A stretch of DNA of 64,000 nt from positions 3,094,383-3,158,382 of the forward strand of contig JYIP02000004.1 in the NCBI GenBank assembly GCA_001051155.2, given 5' to 3'. Every line of letters begins with the position of its first letter. Position 1 is the first letter of the stretch. Under the pieces are notes generated by a model. That model searched no databases. It was not told the DNA's origin and saw only the letters and a list, made by a program, of their open reading frames with translations. The translations under genes and the position numbers were made by a program. Below, piece by piece: positions 12,870-24,775 of the stretch. The stretch is from Chrysoporthe austroafricana. Lineage: Eukaryota; Ascomycota; Sordariomycetes; Diaporthales; Cryphonectriaceae.

Positions 12870-13662
12870 ATGGCGCCACCACTACGAAGCACGGTCGATC
12901 GCCTCGACCGGCCAAGCGCCTACTACAACAGCAGAGTATGCCCCTCATCCTCCTCGGCGCAAGCAATGCGCCTCTCACTGACACTACCCTCCCCCCCTAG
13001 TTTAACAAGCGCCGCCGCCACGATCGCGACCACCGCGATGGCGACCACCAGAACGGCGAGGCCCCCGCCGAGCCCGAGCAGCCGCCCGAGGACCCCCTGG
13101 CGAACGCGACCACCCTCTACGTCGGAAACCTCTCGTTCTTCACGACGGAGGAGCAGGTCTACGAGCTGTTCAGCAAGTGTGGCGAGATCAAGCGGCTGAT
13201 CATGGGGCTGGACCGGTTCAACAAGACGCCGTGCGGGTTCTGCTTCGTCGAGTACTTTACGCACCAGGACGCGCTCGACTGCATGAAGTACATCGGTGGC
13301 ACGAAGCTGGACGAGCGTATCATCCGCACGGACCTGGACCCGGGCTTCGAGGAGGGCAGGCAGTATGGCCGGGGCAAGTCGGGAGGGCAGGTCAGGGATG
13401 AGTACCGGGAGGATTATGATGAAGGCCGGGGTGGATTGGGAAGGGCGATTCAAGATGACCGCAGGTGAGTTGAGGTGAGGAGAGTATGTCTCCACTATTC
13501 CTGTCGAGCTGCTGAGCCTTGAGATCCGATGCCCGTGGACAGAGCACGGTACCATTGCGCCACGTCTCAAGACTCAGCAGGCCTCTTCCATAGCTGATAC
13601 TAACTCACCAATGTCACAGGGGAAGATATAGGGAGGAGGAGGATGACGGGCGACTGAGATGA
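12870..13662 (+). CDS. CBC2: Nuclear cap-binding protein subunit 2 (CBP20)
   Basis: Small subunit of the nuclear cap-binding complex; binds the m7G cap of nascent mRNAs with CBC1/CBP80. Exons 12870-12935, 13001-13464 and 13620-13662 give 190 residues. Intron 1 is 65 bp (GTATGC..CCTAG). Intron 2 is 155 bp, with a textbook TACTAAC branch sequence just before CACAG. The RRM runs from about residue 58, with RNP2 LYVGNLSFF (61-69) and RNP1 CGFCFVEYF (100-108). Tyr62 in RNP2 and the Tyr18/19 pair upstream are candidate cap-stacking residues. The hallmark C-terminal tail [19 protein letters not shown] is present and ends in a short acidic/basic extension encoded by exon 3. Length is close to yeast (about 208) and human (156) proteins. 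Confidence 0.95.
13511..13578 (+). other. Large hairpin inside CBC2 intron 2
   Basis: GCTGAGCCTTGAGA (13511-13524) pairs with TCTCAAGACTCAGC (13565-13578), 13 of 14 positions. A second stem, CGTGG (13534-13538) with CCACG (13560-13564), continues it after a one-sided 9 nt bulge. The apex contains GGTACC. It sits between the 5' splice site and the TACTAAC branch point. It is not a tRNA: length and T-arm do not fit. Confidence 0.75.
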
Positions 13663-14240
13663 GACGATGCGACCCTCGATTCATTGGCCTGCTTGGCGTT
13701 TGGCAGAGGGATGGGGCTTTTGAGACGTGAGACACCCATTGAAATTTTTATAGGCCAAGATGTGTTCGGCCGCCAGATGGAGAGTGGGAAGGCAGACTTG
13801 CAGCATCCCAAGGAATACCCTAAAATCACAGGCTTCAGAGCATCATAGGCTAAGGTCCCATAGGCGTTGTGGTCTTGATCGGAAAATTTATCTTTTTTTC
13901 TTTCTTTGTCATGCGAATTCATGGGAACTGTACCCATGCGATGTCCGTGTCTCCATATCCCTCTGCGTAATCTTACACCCGTCATGAATGCGTCCAGCCG
14001 GACCGAAGCCGATTTTGTCGTCCGGTGCTCCCCCGTGCATGTACTCCAGCGCCTGGCCCCTCGATCTGAAGTTGGCTCCGCGAAGCAGTAATGTCCCCAG
14101 GCCAGCGGCGTCCCTGCTCGACCCATGATGCTCGCCGTCCGCTTGCTCCTGCATGCCCGTTCCAACAGGCCCAGTATATTCGGCGCGTGGTGACCACGAT
14201 GGCGATATTCGAGCCGTATCTCTCAATCCGTCCATTTCGT
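13663..14240. other. Convergent intergenic region CBC2 / MRPL31
   Basis: About 580 bp of 3' flanks of two converging genes, with AT-rich patches (13740-13755, 13880-13905) suitable for 3' end formation on either strand. No gene seen. Confidence 0.5.
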
Positions 14241-14641
14241 CTAGTAACCGGGAGGATTCAACCTCTGCGAGACCCTCGTCCACTTCGGCAGCTCTGCAGA
14301 CACCGTCAGCAAGAACCAAATCCGCTCCCCCCTCCCAAAGCCCGGCCGGGCGGCAACGTACTATGTATCCCCTTGCGGTACCTCTTCTCCTTGCGGTCGA
14401 AGATCGTGTACTTGTCCTTGGGCCGCATCTCCTCCTCCGTCGGCATCTCCGCCTTCCACCGCTCCACCGCCGGCAGCGTCTGGCCCTGCCGCGCGAGCGC
14501 CCGGTCGAGCGTCGCGACCACCCCGTCGACGTGCCGGAGGCGCAGCCTGTGCCGGCGCTTCTGGAACTTCGAGAGGCGCCACGGGATCTTCCAGAGGAGG
14601 CCGCCGCTCAGCGGGTTCGTGAGTCTGAAGGGCCCGAACAT
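14241..14641 (-). CDS. MRPL31: Mitochondrial large-subunit ribosomal protein (MRPL31 / mL60)
   Basis: Fungal-specific protein of the mitochondrial 54S subunit. Exons 14641-14362 and 14293-14241 are joined at a split Lys codon across a 68 bp GTACGT..TGCAG intron, giving 110 residues. The start MFGPFRLTNPLSGGLLWKIP is strongly basic/hydrophobic, and the body (WRLSKFQKRRHRLRLRHVD) is rich in Arg/Lys as expected for an rRNA-binding protein. After splicing the tail reads IHKLPKWTRVSQRLNPPGY, the conserved end of the family. An upstream in-frame Met at 14707 exists, but its HTQSTHPHTHT peptide comes from a CA/TG-rich tract and looks non-coding. Divergent from TRS20. Confidence 0.88.
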
Positions 14642-14964
14642 GGTGTGTGTGTGCGGGTGGGTGCTTTGTGTGTGTATGTAAAAGATGTTGAAGGTGTCGG
14701 CAAGCAACTTTCGAAAAGTCGACGCCCCCGGCCGAGAGAGAGAGCTAACCCGCGCCGCGGCCGGCTGGCTAATCGATACATGGTACTTCTAGCGTTCCCG
14801 GAACCCTGGTTGGGGGGCACGGTCCACCCCCAAGGCCGGGGCGGCATCACCACCCTCCCCCCTTCACCCGCCCTGTCTTTCTGTCGCAAGAGAGAGAAAC
14901 CAGAGAGAAAAAGGAAGACCGCCCCGGCACGAGAAGGCGACGCAGATGATCGATCGGTAACACG
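14642..14964. promoter_or_regulatory. Bidirectional promoter MRPL31 / TRS20
   Basis: 323 bp between divergent start codons. Holds a TG/CA-rich stretch (14641-14680) and a GAGAGAG run near 14736. No specific factor site is claimed. Confidence 0.45.
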
Positions 14965-15583
14965 ATGTCGTACTACTTCGCCATCATTGGCACGCAGGAC
15001 AACCCGCTGTTCGAGCACGAGTTCGGCACGTCGAAGCAGGGCGGCGACGGCCTGTCGCGCTTCAGCGACCAGGCGCGGCACCTGAACCAGTTCATCCTGC
15101 ACAGCGCGCTGGACGTGGTGGAGGAGGTCCAGTGGAACAATGGGCAGATGTACGTCCCCGCCCGCGCGCCCCCGACTACAGGCCTGGAGCAGTGCTGCTT
15201 GCCCTGCCTGGCCGACCGCTTGGGCCAGATCTACATAGTACAATGTGCTCACACATCCCCTCCGCCGGCTTAGGTACCTCAAGGTCGTCGACAAGTTCTT
15301 CAACAACTACACCTCCTGCTTCGTGACCGGCGCGAACGTCAAGTTCCTCCTGCTCCACCAGCCCACGGGCTCCGGCACGGGCTCCGGCTCCTCTCGCTCG
15401 TCGACGTCGATCGCCGCCAACCCCACCAGCGCCGCCACTGAGGAGGCCATCAAGAACTTCTTCACGGAGGTCTACGAGAACTGGGTCAAGGCCATCATGA
15501 GCCCGTTCTACAAGGCCAACATGGAGGTCAAGAGCCCCATCTTCAGGCAGAGGGTCGTGGCGGCGGGGAAGAAGTATCTATAG
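14965..15583 (+). CDS. TRS20: TRAPP complex subunit Trs20 (sedlin / TRAPPC2)
   Basis: Core subunit of the TRAPP tethering complexes acting in ER-Golgi traffic and autophagy. Exons 14965-15149 and 15274-15583 are joined within an ATG codon (AT|G), producing NNGQMYLKVVDKFFN, the exact kind of junction expected for this longin-fold protein, and 164 residues in total. The start MSYYFAIIGTQDNPLFEHEF is the typical longin beta-hairpin. The end (IKNFFTEVYENWVKAIMSPF, SPIFRQRVVAAGKKYL) is the conserved C-terminal helix pair. A Ser/Gly-rich insertion at residues ~90-115 (TGSGTGSGSSRSSTS) is the loop that varies in fungi. The 124 bp intron has GTACGT and GGCTTAG ends. Confidence 0.95.
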
Positions 15584-16137
15584 ACAGGTCGCACGTTAGA
15601 TAGAGGGGGCAGGGCTACGGGTGCTTCTTTAGCCTTCTGAGATCAGGCCACCGGCGGGTGCTTGAGGGAAATAGTTACCAGTCCGCTTCCTCAGCAGCTT
15701 ACGGGGTGGTAGTAGAAATCATACGCACGAGCAACAGCGCTACGCGATGTAGCGCACGTCCATAATGACACGATTTTGGGAACGGCATCAAGCAATTCAT
15801 CGACATCACGGAGCAGAAGGGTCAGGAGCGAATGTGTTCATCAAGTGTATTTCGCAGCGCACTAGTATGTCAAACAGTGGCCATCATGCCTAACCGAGCC
15901 GTATCATTCCGAGTGAGCCGTGAATCCCCAACGCCGAAAACAAACAATGGCCTCCGCCACGAGTGCTGCATGACCTCCAGAATTGTACACCGAAATCAAC
16001 CCCGATGGTCCCAGACGTCTAGCTGTCACCTGCCCAGGTCCAGGGAGTCTAAGTGCAGGCAGCTGATCGATGCATCCAACTCCCAAGCAACATTCCCAAC
16101 CGTGATGAGGAATGCGTGTGGCAAGCGGGTGAGACGC
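15584..16137. other. Convergent intergenic region TRS20 / histone H4
   Basis: About 550 bp of 3' flanks. Nothing coding recognised. I did not find a metazoan-type histone stem-loop, as expected for polyadenylated fungal histone mRNA. Confidence 0.5.
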
Positions 16138-16838
<701 letters not shown>

Positions 16839-18237
16839 TTTGAGAGGGTTTAGAAGTGAGAGGGATGTTGTTTAGTTGATGAAAGTTGTTGTCGCGGTGG
16901 ACAAATCGATGATTTTTGAAAGCGTTGTTGGGATGGGGTGATGGGATTGAGTGAGTGGGAAATAACAACGCAGAATCGCGGACAGGAGAGGGAGAAGAGG
17001 GAGAGTATTGGGGTGCGCGCATTTAAGAGGTGAGACGGGGGCAGTGGGCGGAGGCTACTGATCTGGAGAGGCAGCTGTGACTGCGCTAGTCTGTTTTGGT
17101 GGCTCCTTTCCCAGCTTTCAGAAAAACAAGCGATTTCCTCACCTAAAGCCTTCGACCTGACCTGCTTTCGAAGCAATGCATTACAGGGGTCAGAAAGGCG
17201 TCTTGGTTGTGTTCGCCCTTTTTCGCTGTCTTGCGTTGGCCCGTGCGCTCCTGCCGTTGGCCCTGCAGGGCTAAGGGCCAAGAGCTGACCGGGGTCCCGC
17301 GGCGGCACGGGCAGGGATCTGTCGATCAGCTGCCCGCCCTGGTTGGCGGTGCCTGGGCCCTGGGGCCTGGGGCCTGGGACCGCCACCGCCGCCCAGTGCT
17401 TCGAGAATCAACCTCCGCGCGTGGGCCCGACTAGAACGCGTCAGGCCTGGGAGCTGCCACGCTTCAAATAATCCGTGTCTCTGCCGAGATCAGCAGTCAT
17501 ATCCCATGTGCAGTACTGTTGTTGCCCCTCCTCCACCCGGGGCGTCACACCCAGCTGGCATCATACGATAGCCGTGCATAGTGTACGTCTGTATACCTAG
17601 CCCGTCTACCCAGTCACCGAGTATCCCACCTTGCACCCGGGAGAACACTCTCCCAATCAACCTGCCATACCGATGTGGAGGCTCGTCCGTGCCCAATAGG
17701 GTCATGCGCATGTACAACACCTTCAACAACAGCGAGCACGAGCACGATATTGTGGGCACTTGGCGGGTTGAGCGAGGCACGTATACCTCTGAACGGTGAC
17801 TTTTATTGAGGCTTGGCCAGTCTAATATCTTGTAGAGTACACAGCTGGCGAGACGCACGCTGCATAGGGCGGTCATGCTCGCCCACAGCGGTCCCTCTTC
17901 TCACCCCATGTTCTAATGTTTGGTATTTCCTTAATATCTCTTCCCGCAGCGTCTGTCCCGAGCGGGCCGGTGACTAGGTGGTCACCGAGGGCGCCTTGGT
18001 GCTGCTCATTTCAGGTCTTCCGAACGTTGCCGCCCGTCTCTGTGGGCCGTGGCTTTAGAACAGCTTAGGCTCATGCAATATAATCATTATGGCACGACGT
18101 CGTGGGTCGGCAGTGCGGTCCCGTCAAGGGGCCACGGGGCGGCTTTCTGTGGCATTAGCATGATTTCCCTGTGCCAGAAAAATCAGTGCATTCAAGAACG
18201 ATACGTCGCTGGGCTATGAGGATGAGAATCAGGCCTT
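16839..18237. other. Histone H4 promoter and PAP1 3' flank
   Basis: Reading on the minus strand, a CTTAAAT element and a CCAAT lie near 17005-17030, about 170-190 bp before the H4 ATG; they are candidate core promoter elements. The rest (17.1-18.2 kb) holds only short frames on both strands and no gene I can support. Confidence 0.45.
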
Positions 18238-20437
18238 TCAGCCAGCGTTGGCTGTGGCGGTCTGCTGTCGCTTCGCGGGATCCTTGGCGTCCTACCGAGA
18301 GGTTAGTCAGGGTGACGGTCGAGTCTGCCAGCTACCATGCATTCCCCTGAGGCCTTTCACGCGGCATCTTTCTGTGACGACGGCTCCGTATCGCGACATA
18401 CTTCGGTTGGCGCCTTCCGCTTCTTCACTCCGTTGGTGCCATCTGCTGTCTTTCTCTTCAGGGGTCGCGTAGGCCGAACTTCGCCGGGCTCGAAAACGTC
18501 GTCGGGGAGACTCCAGCTAAAGCCACCGGTCAGCACGCGCAGGCCATGACCATCCGGGTTCCCTAGGAACCTACTTTCGCACGTGCTGTACGCTCACGGC
18601 ACACGAGTCTTGCAGCTCCTTCTCATACTTCTCCCAGGCGAAACAGATGTTCTTAAATTCATTGACTTCGTAGGATAGGTCGAGGGATTTCGCGCCTGCA
18701 TTGTCAATCGTCCTGGCGTTAAGACTCATACACGTCTCGGGAGGTCATGGGGGGGGAGTGTGGGGTGGGAACACTGCGCTGGGGTGCTACTTACCTTCCC
18801 GCAGCTCCAGGCCAATGTAGTGTGTTGAAGTGTAAACCCCCTTTGGGCCGTCCTCCCCGTCCATCTTGACATCGACGTCCTTGGCGTCATGGTCCTTGTT
18901 ATCATCACCATCAGTAGTGCCCTCTGCCTTGACCTTCGTCGGGGAGTTCGGCTCTGCCTTTACTGTGCCATTGGCCGACTCTGTCTTCACTGCGTCAGCG
19001 TTGTCTTCATCCTTCACAACGTACTCCAAACTCCCATCAAGGATCTTGCTCCACTCATCAAGCTCGTGTGTGCACTTGTGCTTCCTGTCATAGCCCTTGT
19101 TGAATGGTCGGGCCAGCTGGATGGACGGGTGCCGCTCCAGACTCTGGACAAGGAGGCGGATCTTGGACTCCACAAAGCCGCCCCAGATCTTGCTGTTCTC
19201 TTTGGTCGTGCTGGCTGCATTGACTATAATGTAATACTTGTAATCCTGTGTGAAGAAGGAGTGCTTGACGAAGAGGGTCTTCCACGGCTGCTTGCCCAAC
19301 ATTATCTGATCCACCACACCCGCGAAATGGTCTAACTCCTTCTGGATAACTGACTTGCTGGAATGGGTGATGTTGAAGGTCGCGCACATAGACGGGTAGG
19401 CGGGTGTGATGATAGGCATCAGATGATACCCGTCACCCTTGTAGATCTTGGGATTCCACACCCGAACCTGAAGGGGACCCTCCTCCACCTGCTTCAGCAG
19501 GACCGGCTGGGGCCAGGGCCAGCGCCGTATTATGTGGAAGAACTTGTTGACAATGACCGCGCCGTTGGCCTTCGGATACAGCTGACAGACACGCGCCACC
19601 AGCATCGCCCAGGCCACGCCTCCAGGGAAGCCCATGATGTTGGCGTAGATGGCGCGCTTCTGCGCCCACAGCTTGATCGCCCGCAGCGCCAGACGGAAGG
19701 ACGTCGGCTCGGGAACCAGCTTGAGTATGTCGTCCGTAACTCTCGTGCCGTTCAGCGACCGCAGCTCGGCATCGTCGAGGCCGCGCAGCAGGTTGTTGTC
19801 GAGCAGGTCCCAGCCGCTGGACTGGGGAGGGATCTCCGTGAGGGTGGCGATGCGCGAGAAGATCAGATCTATGCTGATGCCCGAGTACTCGAACTTGATG
19901 ATGGGGACGAAGGCGTCGGTGACGGCGGTCAGGTCGGTGACGGCACCGGGGGGCGTCATCTCGTTGAGCAGGCCGGGGAATAGCTCGAAGAAGTGCTCTC
20001 GTGTGACATATTTCGGGCCGACGACGAGAGTGTCGATATCGGAGCCTGGCCCGAAGACGCCCAGACGATAACTGCCATAAGTGAAGATGCGGCCACGCGC
20101 CGACTTCTGGATGGCTGGGTTCTCTGAAAACGTCTTCTCGGCGACCTTCCTGATGAAGACGTCGGCGATGCTCTGGAGAGACTTCAGGACGTTCTCCCTG
20201 CGCGACACCAAGGCTGTCAGTTCGGACTCATGCCGTCAAGGACGGAACGGTGCGGGATCAAGGTGGCACTGCTTCGTCGTAAGGTCTGCCGTACCGTTTC
20301 TGGGTCTCCGTCGCGTGCTCGTACGTGTTCTGGGCCTTGAGTTCAGCGAACAGAGAGTCGTTGGCACGCTTCTCAGACTCGTTGGGCAGGGCCAGCGATA
20401 TGGGCGGCGTCACACCCCATTGCATATCGGCAGCCAT
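18238..20437 (-). CDS. PAP1: Poly(A) polymerase Pap1
   Basis: Template-independent polymerase that adds mRNA poly(A) tails in the cleavage/polyadenylation machinery. Five exons: 20437-20295, 20197-18795, 18695-18575, 18516-18402 and 18291-18238, 611 residues. The first junction gives ETQKRENVLKSLQ. The nucleotidyltransferase site is GSYRLGVFGPGSDIDTL, with Asp101 and Asp103 and the third carboxylate Asp158 (SGISIDLIF). The helical middle domain (FRLALRAIKLWAQKRAIYAN) and RNA-binding domain follow, with an acidic Lys/Asp-rich insertion near residues 460-500. Exon 3 ends VSVQHVR and splices into WSLPDDVFEPGEVRP. Exon 4 carries the basic patch PLKRKTADGTNGVKKRKAP, a likely nuclear signal. The last 17 residues come from exon 5, after a GTATGT donor and a CTGACTAAC branch site. 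Exon 3-5 joins rest on splice signals and motif fit. Confidence 0.9.
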
Positions 20438-20907
20438 GATGGCAGTCGAGATAGCAGAGGAGGTTGCGATGCGGGACAGCAGGACGAGCTGTCGTTGATC
20501 AAATGATGACAGTCTATGAAACCGACAGGGCGCTCAACTGCCGATTTGGGGTGAGTGCACGCACTTGCGCTTCTACCGTCTACTGGAGGAAGTGGGGAGC
20601 GAATTGAATACTAAGAAAAATAACGTCAGGGGGGCAAGGTGCAGGGGTGGCAGGGGTGGGTCCCACTGCATCTCATTGGCACTACTAGTTACCGAGACAT
20701 TCTTGCTTCGTCCAGATTTATTGATTCTAAATTTTCAATGTATCCAACGCGGGTTCCCATTTAGTGAAAACTGAGATTTCCCATCTACAGAGAAAGAGAG
20801 CTCTAGGTGGCCTCCAAGATAAAACAGCTTCGACCGGCTACAGTTACATCAAAAAAGGCGGCTTCCTCCGTGTTTCCTACAAGCCCGCCGTATTCGGCGG
20901 CCCCTGA
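20438..20907. other. PAP1 promoter and 3' flank of septin-like gene
   Basis: 470 bp between two tandem minus-strand genes. It includes an AT-rich stretch near 20700-20770. No further feature. Confidence 0.5.
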
Positions 20908-23167
20908 TCACCTCTCACTATTCCAAAAGTCAGACCAGGATTCAGCCGCCCATTCAATGGTTTGAATGTGCCAGCCATGACTCTTGGAAGCCCAGAAGGC
21001 GACGCCTCCCAGGATGCCCACGCCTCCGAGCACCTCAAGCGCGATCCAGCCATTGTGCTTCAGCCTTGAGGCGACTTCAAGCAATCCCAGCGGATCTTGA
21101 TGAGGCATGGTCGCTGAGTCCTGTCTTCGCTCGCGAGACAGCCTCTTTTGACGCAGTCTTGAGGAGCTGCGATCGCGATTCTTGACCGCTACCAGTGTCC
21201 CATCCTGGACGCACTCGTTCAGCTTTTCGGTCAGCCAGATCGCCCTCTCCCCCCGGGCAAGAGCCTCGTAGCGAGCCCTCTCGTTCGCCAGGCTCTTTTG
21301 CAGTTCCGACGCCCAGTTGGCAAGACGGATCTGCGCCATCCGCTCTTCACGTTGCGTGTGGTCGGCGATTCGCGCAAGCGAGTACGTCCGAGCAGGCCCT
21401 GCTGCCACCAGAGAGGCTGATGGTAAGCCAGTCGGCACGCTCAGCGGCCTGTACAGGGCTCTAGGTCGAGATGGGTTTTCTGAGTTCTTCCACTGCAAGA
21501 ACTTCTTCGCCGCAGCATGCCTCAGCCAAGAGGATCCGCTCTCGCAGAATATCTGTTCTACCAGAGTGGTGAGGTCCGAGGGGATTAATGGCTGAACGTA
21601 GTCTGGGCTCATCAGGAGGCTGGCATCCATGACATCGTGATCCGATCCGGGCAAGCTGGACACAGCGTAAGGCCACACTGGGTCCGCGTATCCGGCAAAA
21701 GCAGAAGTGGTGAATGAGAATGGCCGCACGTCCGCGTCCTTCAGCTCGCTCCTGATGCGTTCTTTGCTTTGACTGACAGCCTCGGGAGTCATGGTGTCTG
21801 CCTGAGCTAGGAGCGGTATTACGTTTGTGAGCGGTGCTAATAGTTGTAGGTACTTGAGATCCGCAGGTTTCAGTTCTGAAGAGTTGTCAGCTTGGCCACC
21901 TAATAGGGAGCAATGAACGTCTTACTGTTCTGTATGAGGTACAAGACAGCATCAACTTGGTTCCCTCCATCGCCGCCCAGCATGTTCAACAGATCAGGAT
22001 CCGTCAACGCGTTAGCCTGCACCTTCTCGAAGTGCGACTCAACATAATGAATTACGGGAGTAATAGTCTCCATGCTCTGCTGGCGGATCAGCACATCATT
22101 GCCCTGGCTCAAGAAGCTCTTCCGACTCACAGATGAACCGCCACTGTATCCCGGGGTATCAATAAAGCAAATATTCCTGTCTAAGATGGTATCGCCGCCG
22201 AAGCTCTTCCTACGTTTGAGAAGTCGGGAATCGTCCAAGTCTGACCACCACTCAGGGTATGGCTTGGTGCTCGCAGATATCTCAGAAATTTGGTTTGTGG
22301 CATTGCTAGTCTTGGAAGACTTGGATCTGCCTTTGGGCCGAGGGCTCGATCTCGAGCTGAGGATGGAGGGCTGGGGCGTAATCGGATCGACGTGGACAAT
22401 CGCGTCAGAGGTTTGGACAATAGCCTTGATGAGAGCCGTCTTGCCGGTACCTGCACAGATGCTCGTCAGATCTCGGGTCGAGGTGGGACCTCAACGGGGC
22501 CTTCCTGCTTACCAGAGTCGCCAGCAATGAGCAGCTTGAGCCTTCCAATACGCTTGCCCTCATCTGTGAACGGCCGCCGCGATGGCATCTTGATCGAAGG
22601 CATGACGAGCTGCGGAGCGCTGCCGCTGTCCATCATGGATGACGACAACTCCGGCTGCAGCTCGCCGCTCATGCTCAGAGCTTGGCTGGCGACTTCTTCG
22701 GAAAGAGATGCCGCGACGGAGTTCCTCCGCGAGGAGACCCCACTCACGGCCGAGGCAGCCCCCGACAACGACAGCATCAGAGGCGTGATAGGCCGGGAGG
22801 TCTCGGTGCTCGCCGCGGCAACGGTCGTCTGCTGCAGAGGGTGGGGGCGGTCAGACGACAAAGAAACGTCGTCGGGATGATCATCGCTGTCGGGAAGGGA
22901 GGACGCAGCGGATACACCGGCATCACGGTCATGCGTGGCGGTGTGCTTCGACGGACTACTCGGACCGGACTCGGTAGGACTCAGGCCGTGCTGCTGCTGC
23001 TGCTGCTGCTGCTGCTTTTGGGGATCGCGGGGAGTGACGAAGCTCGAGAGGGACTGCTCCAGGGCGGCGTCGACGGCGTCCTCGTCGCCGATGAAGAAAG
23101 CGGTCGGGCCCCCGTTATCACTCGCGCGGGGGCGCTGCGGCGGCGTCTCGCCGAATATAGGTCGCAT
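20908..23167 (-). CDS. Septin-type GTPase with C-terminal transmembrane anchor
   Basis: Exons 23167-22513, 22450-21926 and 21875-20908 give 715 residues. The first ~205 residues are disordered and carry a polyQ run (22990-23015). The G domain follows: P-loop GDSGTGKT (216-223), switch II DTPG (316-319), and AQAD (417-420) where septins have AKAD, after the septin-like NVIPLLAQADTMT. The middle (PVIHYVESHFEKV, VDAVLYLIQNKLKPADLKYL) also matches the septin pattern. After the G domain comes an Arg/Glu-rich probable coiled coil (AQIRLANWASELQKSLANER). Near the end is a single hydrophobic helix, WIALEVLGGVGILGGVAFW (about 670-688). Canonical septins are soluble, so membrane anchoring is unusual. 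Function is inferred (filament or scaffold at a membrane). Both introns (62 and 50 bp) preserve the motifs exactly. Confidence 0.82.
22990..23015 (-). repeat. CAG/CTG trinucleotide run encoding polyQ
   Basis: About eight CTG triplets on the plus strand, read as glutamine in the disordered N-terminus of the septin-like protein. Probably length-variable between strains. Confidence 0.9.
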
Positions 23168-24775
23168 GATGGAGAGGCCACATGTACGTCAGAAGACGCT
23201 TCAGAACGGTGGCGAGCGAGGGTTGGGGAGAGGCTCGACGAGGGCTATCATGGAAGATAACGTCGGGGGGACGGCTCGCGAGGTGGAAGCCGGAGAGGCT
23301 GCTCCAGGGGCTACGGGGGCTAAAGTTCGACGTCGGACTGCGTGGTGAGTTGGTGAGGCTAGACGAGAGCACAGTCCATCACAGGGTGGTGGAGCGATGG
23401 AGAAGGGGAAAGATAGATAGGGAATCGCTGATGACAAGGAACCTAATCTAAGATCCAGCGCCCCTCATATGATACTCCGAAGGGGCCATTGAGGATGGAC
23501 TTAGGCACTGAACCCCGCGCTGGCCCCGCTGCCGCACTCCACACGCCCCTCTTGCCACGCCGCCCCTGCGTGACAGCCCGACAGCTGCCAACCCCTAAGA
23601 ACCCTAACCCAGCTGACGTCCAACGTCGTCGCGGGAGAGAGGCGCGGCGGCCCACGACGTCCCTCCATCTCGGGGAGACCAGCTCAGGCCACGATGTCCA
23701 AGCCGTTCCATACGGGGTGTCAACTCGGCGCCCTCCCCCTCCAGCTTGGCCGTTGTGCAGACGACGCTCGTTGGATCTGCCCGCTGGGGGCCAGGCTTGA
23801 TGTGGGCCTCCGCTGCGCTACGAAGCATGCCCACCTGGTGAATCACCACTCCTGCAGGAAGACTTCCGAGAATATTTGCGCACCTCCTGGGGTCGGCACC
23901 ACCCGATCGTATCTTGCTCAGGCAGTCCTGATGCCCATGGTATGGATTCTCGGTCGACATAAATTCGAACCGCCTGCGGAAGCTGGGAGTCCGATCGTAT
24001 CTCTCTCACGCCATCAACATGTCATCCGCCCCCGAACCCCTGCCGGCAGCCGGGCCCCACCGCGGGCGCAGGCGTCTCGGAGTGGGTAGAAAGTGTTGAG
24101 GGTCCGCACGAGGTCTGTAGCTTCGCATGCCATCATGCAGCAATTACGTTTTGGAGTTGAGAGGTCTAGTCCTCACTCGGGGTCAGGCTCTACATAGTAA
24201 AGCGAACCGTCGGCCCCTTCTACCTGCGGTGCTAAATAGTCTGGACCTATACAAGAGATACCTCGCTGTGCATCTGGAACGGCATCTCATAACCCGCCTC
24301 CCAGTCCACTCAGTATCTCGAACAGTACACAAGTTCGTCCCACCAGAGCACATGAGGTGGACAATAGTCCAATTTTTCCGTAGCGCCTTCAAAAGCATAC
24401 CGGGCGATCCGCTCAGCAACTCGAGACCCCAAGGTTCTGATAGTAACCAAGGAGCTCAGCTGGGGGCCCACATCTCTTAAGTTGTCCAACTAACTGATAC
24501 AAACCTCCAGTATAGGAGTTTGGGTTACCTTGCATTGAAGGCTGCTGGTAACCTTGTCGTCCGTGGCGTATTTTCACGCCGTCTTGAAGAACCATTGACT
24601 CACCCCAAGCGACGTGCGAAGAGTCTGGGTGACTGTGCCGTCTTTGAGATAGGGGCCCAGAGGTGACTGCTCTGCGGGTGGATACTCCTGACATCTGGGC
24701 ACGCAGGCTGACGGTGAGACATATACCTATGATGGACCGATGCCTCCATCTCGGGCGACTGGAGTGGGTTTGTGA
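23168..24775. other. Intergenic region, septin-like promoter and regulator 3' flank
   Basis: About 1.6 kb. The first ~300 bp is the septin-like promoter. At 23590-23610 there are two adjacent CCCTAA motifs (ccctaagaaccctaaccc), telobox-like. Remaining sequence shows only short frames. Confidence 0.5.

Noticed and set aside
13511..13578. Possible tRNA gene inside CBC2 intron 2
   Set aside because: An A-box-like string and acceptor-like stem are present, but the element is only 68 nt, has no B-box and its stems are collinear rather than cloverleaf.
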